Positions 30,271 through 35,847 of a stretch of DNA of 35,847 nucleotides are shown here, piece by piece. Source of the DNA: Bacillota bacterium (GTDB taxonomy: Bacteria > Bacillota > Sulfobacillia > Sulfobacillales > Sulfobacillaceae). Made by a program: the position numbers and the translations under genes. Positions within the stretch are counted from its first letter, which is position 1; each line of letters begins with the position of its first letter. The notes beneath the pieces were generated by a model, which made no database searches, was not told where the DNA came from, and saw only the letters and a program-made list of their open reading frames with translations. The DNA is taken from positions 1 through 35,847 of the forward strand of contig JAJZXC010000003.1 of assembly GCA_021846365.1 (NCBI GenBank), written 5' to 3'.

Positions 30271-31475
30271 ACGGAGCCAAGAACGCCGTACTGCCAATTA
30301 TGGCAGCCAGCTTGCTGACCGACGGCCCCGTGGTTCTGCGCGATGTGCCCCAAATCCGTGACGTTGCGGTGATGACGGACGTTCTGACTGCCTTGGGCGC
30401 GGTCGTCGAGCGAGCAGGACGGAGCTTGGCGATTGATTCGCGGGGGGTAGACCGCTTTCAGGTGCCGGAGCTTCTAATGCAGGAGATGCGCGCGTCGGTT
30501 TTCGTCATGGGGCCGCTTTTGGGCCGGTTGGGCCGGGCGGCCATCGTCCAGCCGGGAGGATGCGCGATTGGGGATCGACCGATTGACTTGCACCTGGCGG
30601 GATTTCAGGCGCTGGGGGCTGAGGTCAGCGAAGATGCCGGGGGCGGCACGCTGGTGGTCTCCCCACGACTTAAGGGAGCGGAAATCCATTTGAGTTTTCC
30701 GTCTGTCGGCGCCACCGAAAACTTGATGATGGCGGCGGTGATGGCCGACGGCGAGACCCGGATTCGCAACGCGGCGATGGAGCCTGAGGTGGTGGACTTG
30801 GCCCAATTCCTGGAGCAAATGGGTGCGCGGATTCGCGGAGCCGGCACGCCGGAGATTCGCATAAGCGGTTGCGCCCGCTTAGCCGGGGCGGATCACACGG
30901 TGATCCCCGACCGCATTGAAGGGGCGACGTTTGCGCTCGCCGCGGCGGCTTCCGGCGGCACCGTGCGGATGGAAAATTGCCTGGCCGATCATCTCCCCGG
31001 CCTATGGGAGCATTTGCGGAGTTTGGGTTGTGCGATTAGGGTCGACGACCATGACGTGGTGGAGGTCGAATGCCCGAACGCGTACCCACCCCGGGCGATA
31101 TCGATCTACACGGGTCCATACCCCGGGTTTGCCACCGACATGCAGGCGCAATTCATGGCCTTGCTGCTTAAAGTGCCGGGCGTGCATTACATTTCCGAGC
31201 GCGTGTTTGAAAACCGTCTGGGACACGCGGGCGAATTTCGGCGGCTGGGCGCGCGTATCACCGCGGATCAGCGGGTGGCCATTGTCTATGGGGGGCGTGG
31301 CCTACACCCCGGCACGGTGCGGGCCCAAGACCTGCGAGCCGGTGCCGGGCTGGTCATTGCCGCGCTCGAGATTCCTGGGTCCACCCACATCGTGAACTCG
31401 GCGGTGATCGAGCGAGGCTATGAGAATCTTGCCGGCCGGTTATCGCGGCTGGGTGCCGATGTGACATGCGTTTAG
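30216..31475 (+). CDS. murA: UDP-GlcNAc 1-carboxyvinyltransferase MurA
   Basis: MurA transfers enolpyruvate from PEP to UDP-GlcNAc, the first committed step of peptidoglycan synthesis. The 419-residue length fits the family. Key residues visible are K22 and N23 in GAKNAVLPIM, R92 in EMRASVFVMGPLL, and the catalytic cysteine C116 in QPGGCAIGDRPIDLH, so the fosfomycin-sensitive Cys form rather than the Asp variant. Further marks are PDRIEGATFALAAAA and GPYPGFATDMQAQFMALLL. The start is ATG 30216, because AAGGGGGAG lies at about 30197-30205; it overlaps murB by 55 bases. Firmicutes often have two murA genes, so another may exist elsewhere. Confidence 0.97.
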   Translation: MGEFVVRGGRRLDGTVRINGAKNAVLPIMAASLLTDGPVVLRDVPQIRDVAVMTDVLTALGAVVERAGRSLAIDSRGVDRFQVPELLMQEMRASVFVMGPLLGRLGRAAIVQPGGCAIGDRPIDLHLAGFQALGAEVSEDAGGGTLVVSPRLKGAEIHLSFPSVGATENLMMAAVMADGETRIRNAAMEPEVVDLAQFLEQMGARIRGAGTPEIRISGCARLAGADHTVIPDRIEGATFALAAAASGGTVRMENCLADHLPGLWEHLRSLGCAIRVDDHDVVEVECPNAYPPRAISIYTGPYPGFATDMQAQFMALLLKVPGVHYISERVFENRLGHAGEFRRLGARITADQRVAIVYGGRGLHPGTVRAQDLRAGAGLVIAALEIPGSTHIVNSAVIERGYENLAGRLSRLGADVTCV

Positions 31476-31837
31476 CCTATGCGTCGCTCCCCGGGGCGGG
31501 AGAGACGGCTCCGATCCCCGACCCCGGGGGTCCCCGCGACGTCGGCAGCCAGCCAGCTTCTGAGTGGGGTTGGAGATTTTGTCTCTTGCCCATCCGCCTG
31601 CCCGTCGAACCAGCAAACCTGTTAAGATAGGACAAAGCTTGGGCATAGCTGAAGACTCGGAAGAGGCCGAGGCCGCCGTGGCGAAGGTTGACTGCCCATT
31701 GCCTGAGTATGTCTGTCTGCTGTTCCGGCCCCAGGTCGGCGTGTCCGCCGAGGAAAGTCTCTCTCCGTCGCTCCCGCGGCAGGAAATTCGTACTTTGAAG
31801 AGAAATGGATGGTAACGGTAGCGGTTGTTGGGGGGAT
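31476..31837. other. Gap between murA and ftsA where ftsQ/divIB would stand
   Basis: These 362 bases hold no recognisable gene. A GTG frame at 31564-31815 lacks a ribosome binding site and a family. Just after murA there are GC-rich symmetric stretches (CTCCC/GGGAG near 31487-31503 and GACCCCGGGGGTC near 31520-31532), without T-runs. The middle carries possible promoters for ftsA (listed separately). DivIB/FtsQ would need about 750 bases, so it is not here. Confidence 0.6.
31620..31656 (+). promoter_or_regulatory. Candidate promoters of ftsA-ftsZ
   Basis: Two overlapping signals are visible. TGTTAAGAT (31620-31628) is an extended -10 (TGnTAnnnT) without a good -35. ATAGGACAA (31627-31635), 12 bases, then GCTGAAGAC (31648-31656) resembles a sigma-H promoter (RnAGGAwWW and RnnGAATww) with three mismatches. 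B. subtilis ftsAZ has both sigma-A and sigma-H promoters, which makes the pairing attractive but unproven. Confidence 0.3.
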
Positions 31838-33043
31838 ATGCGGGTGGCCAGAAGACAGCTTGTTCTTGCCGTGGACGTGGGAACCACCAAGGTCTCTGCA
31901 TTGGTCGGCGAGGCTCGACCAGAGGATGACTTGGCGGTGATCGGCATCGCGGCGACACCGGTGGTGGGGATGCGGCGCGGCCTAGTGTTTGAGGTGGAAC
32001 GGGTGGCGTTGGCCATCCGCGACGCGGTCAACCGAGCCAACAGCATGGCGGGGACCGAGCTATCGATCGCTGGCATCTCGGTCAACGGGGATCATTTGAC
32101 CTTAACCCCGGGACGGGCCGAGGTCGCGGTGCGGACCGGTACCGTCCGCGAAGAGGACGTCCGCATGGCGATTCACAAGGCAAGCCAGGTCAAGTTGCCC
32201 GCCGATCACGAAGTGGTTGAGGTCATCCGGCGCGGCATTGCGGTCGACGGGTTTCGCGGCGTCAACGATCCGGTGGGCATGGTGGGACACGTCTTGGCCG
32301 CCGACGTGTTTGTGGTCAGCGGACTCGGCACGGTGCTGCGCAACCTCCGCCGAGTGGTGACCATGGCGGGGATTACTCCCCTCGGTTTTACCGCCGGCAT
32401 TAGGGCGGCGGCAGACGGCGTGCTGGGCAACGATGACCGCCAACTGGGAGTAGTGCTGCTCGACGTGGGTGGAGGCACCACGGGAATTGCCATCTATCGA
32501 GGTGGGCATCTGCAGCACTTGGGGGTGGTTCCTATCGGTGGAGAGGCCATTACCTCGGATCTGGCGGTCGGCTTGGGAGTGGTTGCCGCCCAAGCGGAGC
32601 GCCTGAAATTGGAATATGCCCACGTTGGCGGCAGTCGCGACGGCACTCTGGAATTGCACAGTGTCAACGGTCAGTCGCTGAAACGGATCGAGGTTGGGGA
32701 ACTGGAAGAAATCGTGGAAGCTCGAGTGGAAGAATGGGCCACCTTCATCGAAGACCAGTTGCGCCAGGTGGAATGGACCAAAGGCCCTGCCGCCGGCGTG
32801 GTGGTGACCGGAGGGGGTTCCTCGCTAAAGGGTCTGGCGCCCTTCCTAGAAGCGCGTTGGGGCTGGCCGGTCCGCATTGGGCAGCCCAAGGTGCTTAAGG
32901 GTTTGTCTGATCTGACCCGGAATCCCGGCTATTCGACCGTGGTCGGACTGGCCCGCGGTCTGGTCGGGCCCGAGGCGATCACGGCCGCCGGCAGCGGATG
33001 GTGGGCCTGGGTCCGGCTGTTCATGCGGCGTTGGTTACGATAG
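31838..33043 (+). CDS. ftsA: Cell division protein FtsA
   Basis: FtsA is an actin-like ATPase that tethers FtsZ to the membrane. Seen: the phosphate-1 motif VLAVDVGTTKVSALVGEA, a SHS2-type 1C domain with AGISVNGDHL and NRANSMAG, phosphate-2 VVLLDVGGGTTGIAIYRGG, the adenosine motif VVVTGGGSSLKGL, and a C-terminal amphipathic helix (WWAWVRLFMRRWLR) that would bind the membrane. The start could be ATG 31838 or GTG 31844; the G-run 31830-31835 suits GTG 31844 by spacing (8). ATG 31805 upstream has no ribosome binding site. The ATG 31838 form gives 401 residues. Confidence 0.95.
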   Translation: MRVARRQLVLAVDVGTTKVSALVGEARPEDDLAVIGIAATPVVGMRRGLVFEVERVALAIRDAVNRANSMAGTELSIAGISVNGDHLTLTPGRAEVAVRTGTVREEDVRMAIHKASQVKLPADHEVVEVIRRGIAVDGFRGVNDPVGMVGHVLAADVFVVSGLGTVLRNLRRVVTMAGITPLGFTAGIRAAADGVLGNDDRQLGVVLLDVGGGTTGIAIYRGGHLQHLGVVPIGGEAITSDLAVGLGVVAAQAERLKLEYAHVGGSRDGTLELHSVNGQSLKRIEVGELEEIVEARVEEWATFIEDQLRQVEWTKGPAAGVVVTGGGSSLKGLAPFLEARWGWPVRIGQPKVLKGLSDLTRNPGYSTVVGLARGLVGPEAITAAGSGWWAWVRLFMRRWLR

Positions 33044-33112
33044 CATACATCTAATGGCATAGCTCAATATGAGGACCAAACTGAGCGCCCGGGCGGGCGG
33101 GGGGGACAAGCA

Positions 33113-34180
33113 ATGTTGGAGTTTGACCAAGCGGAAGAGAATTTCGCCGTCATTAAGGTGGTCGGCGTCGGAGGCGGGGGCACCAACGCCGTCAACCGGA
33201 TGATCCAGGCTGGGCTCAAGGGCGTGGAATTTATTGCGCTCAACACCGACGCCCAGGCTCTGGCCCTGTCAATGGCGGGCATCCGCTTGCAGGTGGGGAC
33301 GAAATTGACCAAGGGGCTGGGGGCGGGGGCCAATCCGGAGATAGGGCAAAAGGCGGCCGAGGAAAGCCGCGAACAGATTTCCGAGGCGCTGAGGGGAGCT
33401 GATATGGTATTTATCACCGCCGGGATGGGCGGCGGGACCGGCACCGGCGCAGCGCCGGTGGTGGCCGAGGTGGCAAAAGAAGTTGGAGCCTTGGCGGTGG
33501 GAGTGGTCACCAAACCGTTTACCTTTGAAGGAAGGCGCCGACAGGCGTTCGCTGAAAAGGGTGCCGGCAACCTGAAGGCCAAGGTGGACACGTTGATCAC
33601 CATCCCTAATGACCGTCTGCTGCAGGTTGTCGAAAAGCGCACGTCGATCGTGGAGGCGTTCAGGATCGCCGATGATGTGCTTCGCCAGGGCGTCCAAGGC
33701 ATTTCGGATTTGATCGCCGTGCCCGGGCTGATCAATCTCGATTTTGCCGACGTTAAGACCATTATGTCTGAAATGGGATCCGCCTTGATGGGGGTGGGCA
33801 TCAGCCAAGGAGAAAGCCGTGCCCAGGCCGCGGCCAAGGCCGCGATTTCCAGCCCGCTATTGGAGACCAGTATTGACGGCGCACGCGGCGTCTTGCTCAA
33901 TATTACCGGCGGAGGCGACTTGTCCTTGTTTGAGGTCAACGAAGCGGCCGAGATTGTCATTCAGGCTGCCGATCCCGAGGCCAACATCATTTTCGGAGCG
34001 GTGATCGATGACGGCATTAAGGACGAGGTGCGGGTGACCGTGATTGCTACCGGTTTCAGCGGCGATCGGGTGAGGACGCCGGCCTCTGAGCCCAGTGCCC
34101 ACGAAGCGGAGAAGATTGAAGTCAAACCCTTTCCCAACGACGATTTGGATATCCCGGCGTTTTTACGCCGCCGCAGCTGA
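33113..34180 (+). CDS. ftsZ: Cell division GTPase FtsZ
   Basis: FtsZ is the tubulin homologue that forms the Z ring. The 355-residue protein has the N-terminal [16 protein letters not shown], the tubulin signature GGGTGTG at 106-112 ([15 protein letters not shown]), the T7 loop region [12 protein letters not shown], and the conserved C-terminal peptide [13 protein letters not shown] (343-355) that binds FtsA and other partners. The linker between core and tail is very short (about 25 residues). ATG 33113 is preceded by a long G-rich stretch (33091-33106). The 69-base gap after ftsA shows no terminator. Confidence 0.98.
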   Translation: MLEFDQAEENFAVIKVVGVGGGGTNAVNRMIQAGLKGVEFIALNTDAQALALSMAGIRLQVGTKLTKGLGAGANPEIGQKAAEESREQISEALRGADMVFITAGMGGGTGTGAAPVVAEVAKEVGALAVGVVTKPFTFEGRRRQAFAEKGAGNLKAKVDTLITIPNDRLLQVVEKRTSIVEAFRIADDVLRQGVQGISDLIAVPGLINLDFADVKTIMSEMGSALMGVGISQGESRAQAAAKAAISSPLLETSIDGARGVLLNITGGGDLSLFEVNEAAEIVIQAADPEANIIFGAVIDDGIKDEVRVTVIATGFSGDRVRTPASEPSAHEAEKIEVKPFPNDDLDIPAFLRRRS

Positions 34181-34210
34181 TTTCCGGTGCGTGGCTGACG
34201 TCTTGCTGAG

Positions 34211-34238
34211 TAGCATCACGGGCCAGGTGGCATATTAT
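34211..34238 (+). promoter_or_regulatory. Weak promoter candidate of murI
   Basis: TATTAT at 34233-34238 is a good -10 (five of six). The best -35 at suitable distance is TAGCAT (34211-34216, 16-base spacer), which is poor. The transcript may instead come from the dcw cluster. Confidence 0.3.
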
Positions 34239-34287
34239 AAGACCACAGGATTACGCAGCCGACGGGTAATGCGAAGGAGACGTGGCA

Positions 34288-35109
34288 ATGGCGCGGGCCG
34301 GGCGCCCGATTGTGGTATTTGATTCGGGAGAAGGCGGGCTCACGCTGCTGAAACAGGCGTGGGCGCTCTATCCGGGAGAGGATTATATCTATATTTGCGA
34401 TACCGAGCATTTTCCGTATGGTCAGCGACCGCTTGTCCAAGTGCGGACGTTTTTCTTGGGCGTGCTGACCTACGCACTGACTTTGGACCCCAAGGCGGTG
34501 ATCATCGCCTGCAACACGGCTACCGCCGCCGCCTTGGATGCTGCCCGCGCGGTATCCGGAGACGTGCCCGTGGTGGGGGTGGTTGAACCCGGCATCCTGG
34601 CGGCGGTGCGGGTTACCCACAATCGCCGGATCGGGGTGCTGACGACCGTCGCCACCCATCGGTCAGGGATTTACCAAAATGGGCTGAGGGCGGCCGAGGC
34701 CAGGGCGGTGGTGTGGCAGCGACCTTGCCCGCTCTTGGTGGTGCTGGCCGAAAACGGGCGGGTAACCGGGCCCGAGAGCCGGGCAGCCGTTGCCCACTGC
34801 GTGCAGGGGTTGCTCGCCGAGGACGTCGATACTCTGATCCTGGGCTGTACTCACTTTCCCCATATGCAGGCAATCTTTGCCGAGGTGGTTGGAGACCGTG
34901 CACACTTGATCGACCCCGGCTTGGAGACGGCCAAAATTCTGCCTCATTATGTTGTCGGCCTGCAGCGTGAAGGTTTGGGAACCGTGAGCCTTCTTACCAC
35001 CGGCCAGCCCGAACGCGTGCTGCGCGTTGGCCGCCAGCTCTGGGAGCACATCGTCATGCGGCCCGGGCAACTGGCCTGGGAAGACGGCGAAGTCGTCCGG
35101 CGGCGGTGA
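34288..35109 (+). CDS. murI: Glutamate racemase MurI
   Basis: MurI supplies D-glutamate for peptidoglycan. The 273-residue protein belongs to the Asp/Glu racemase family: D12 in FDSGEGGLTLL, first catalytic cysteine C75 in IIACNTATAAAL, and second C187 in LGCTHFPHMQ, with CDTEHFPYGQRP between. The usual DSGVGG is DSGEGG here. The start is ATG 34288, because AAGGAG (34273-34278) lies nine bases upstream; GTG 34282 is too close. It follows ftsZ by 107 bases on the same strand and fits the cell-wall theme. Its 3' end converges on the next gene 34 bases away, with no clear terminator between. Confidence 0.94.
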   Translation: MARAGRPIVVFDSGEGGLTLLKQAWALYPGEDYIYICDTEHFPYGQRPLVQVRTFFLGVLTYALTLDPKAVIIACNTATAAALDAARAVSGDVPVVGVVEPGILAAVRVTHNRRIGVLTTVATHRSGIYQNGLRAAEARAVVWQRPCPLLVVLAENGRVTGPESRAAVAHCVQGLLAEDVDTLILGCTHFPHMQAIFAEVVGDRAHLIDPGLETAKILPHYVVGLQREGLGTVSLLTTGQPERVLRVGRQLWEHIVMRPGQLAWEDGEVVRRR

Positions 35110-35143
35110 AAGGAGGCGGTCTGCGGCTGCCTGCCGAGCGCGG

Positions 35144-35847
35144 CTACCAGCAGGCCAGCCCGCCGTCGGCGCGGCCCTCGGTGCCTCCGGTGAGGACGCC
35201 GGCTGCGTTGCGGAGAATCATTTGACCCCGTCCGAATGATTCGCGATCTGGGCGCACCTCCACCCGGTGCCCGCGGGCACGGAGGCCATCGACGATCCAA
35301 GGTGCCACCTCAGGCTCCACCGCCACCAGTTGTCCTTCCAGCCACTGCCAGCGCGGGGCGTCGAGCGCCGCTTGCGGGTTCAGGTGAAAATCTATGACGT
35401 TGGACACCACTTGCAGATGGGCCTGTGGCTGCATCAATCCGCCCATGACGCCGAACGGACCCAGATAGTGGGCGCCTTGGCCCAAAAAGGCGGGAATGAT
35501 AGTGTGGTAAGACCGCTTGCCAGGTTCGAGAAAATTCGCCGCCTGGGGGTTGAGGGAAAAGAGATGGCCGCGATTTTGCAACGCAATGCCGGTGCCGGGA
35601 ACCACCAGGCCGGAACCAAAGCCCATGTAGTTGCTTTGGATGTAAGATACCATGTTGCCTTCCCCGTCGGCGGTGGCCAAATACACCGTGCCGCCGCCCG
35701 GAAGACGTTGAGGGCCGGGATCCCGGGCCGACTTGCCGATGGCGGCGAACTTGGTCGCCGCATAGGCGCTCGTGAGCCAGGTAGCGATCAGGTCAGGCGG
35801 CATCCAAAGGGGATCGGTGATCTCGGCTTGGCAGTCAGCCATGGCTA
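35144..35847 (-). CDS. Gamma-glutamyltransferase, C-terminal part
   Basis: Gamma-glutamyltransferases cleave and transfer the gamma-glutamyl group of glutathione and similar peptides; the precursor cuts itself into two chains. The gene runs off the right edge, with only about 235 residues visible. The start of the small chain is recognisable: the nucleophile threonine in GGGTVYLATADGEGNMVSYI, then GFGSGLVVPGTGIALQNRG, PGKRSYHTIIPAF, MGGLMQPQAHLQVV, and NPQAALDAPRW. These are the family's conserved blocks in the right order. An ATG at 35842 is internal, since the frame stays open beyond it. The gene is convergent with murI. In a Gram-positive bacterium the substrate may be a poly-gamma-glutamate or peptide rather than glutathione. 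Confidence 0.9.
   Translation of the reverse strand, partial: AMADCQAEITDPLWMPPDLIATWLTSAYAATKFAAIGKSARDPGPQRLPGGGTVYLATADGEGNMVSYIQSNYMGFGSGLVVPGTGIALQNRGHLFSLNPQAANFLEPGKRSYHTIIPAFLGQGAHYLGPFGVMGGLMQPQAHLQVVSNVIDFHLNPQAALDAPRWQWLEGQLVAVEPEVAPWIVDGLRARGHRVEVRPDRESFGRGQMILRNAAGVLTGGTEGRADGGLACW

Noticed and set aside
31564-31815. Open frame of 83 codons between murA and ftsA, as a possible ftsQ/divIB remnant or small protein
   Set aside because: There is no ribosome binding site, no membrane helix, no POTRA-like sequence, and the composition is not like the neighbouring genes.

Overview
The window (35,847 bases) looks like the chromosome of a spore-forming, GC-rich Firmicute with meso-diaminopimelate peptidoglycan. 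The evidence is an MraZ-led division and cell-wall cluster, a SpoVD-type PASTA transpeptidase beside a second class B PBP, a SigI/RsgI pair, a DNPR motif in MurE, and strong Shine-Dalgarno sequences with many GTG/TTG starts. A Sulfobacillus-like organism is my best guess. This is an inference from gene content and protein flavour, not from a database match.

Layout. Positions 2-1418 hold the 3' part of ruvA and all of ruvB. Positions 1419-3000 hold a self-contained sigI-rsgI operon with a candidate sigma-I autoregulatory promoter and a strong terminator. Positions 3046-8470 hold yajC behind a good sigma-A promoter, a glutamate dehydrogenase, a biotin-dependent carboxyltransferase, a very small unrecognised ORF, a biotin carrier protein and a PIG-L deacetylase. 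Positions 8471-11408 are an accessory island: one shortened DDE transposase, two IS200/IS605-type end hairpins, other repeats and decayed coding-like sequence. Positions 11409-14278 hold a DppA-type D-aminopeptidase and a DUF4012 membrane protein. A tRNA-Ala(CGC) lies on the minus strand with a perfect consensus promoter. Positions 14686-16233 are a minus-strand module of three genes: a four-helix membrane protein, a LuxR-type regulator whose receiver domain has lost its phosphorylation residues, and a small translationally coupled membrane protein.

After about 840 bases of structured non-coding DNA comes the dcw cluster (17070-34180): MraZ boxes, mraZ, rsmH, ftsL-like, a class B PBP, spoVD, murE, murF, mraY, ftsW, murG, murB, murA, ftsA, ftsZ, followed by murI. 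murD, murC and ftsQ/divIB are absent from their usual places. The window ends inside a convergent gamma-glutamyltransferase gene.

How the genes work together. MurA and MurB make UDP-MurNAc. MurI supplies D-glutamate. MurE and MurF add meso-DAP and D-Ala-D-Ala. MraY and MurG build lipid I and lipid II. FtsW with the class B PBPs polymerises and crosslinks, guided by FtsA and FtsZ. The most interesting regulatory sites are the possible sigma-I promoter before sigI, the MraZ boxes, and a possible switch before spoVD, where a sigma-E-like promoter lies just downstream of a sequence that can sequester the spoVD ribosome binding site.
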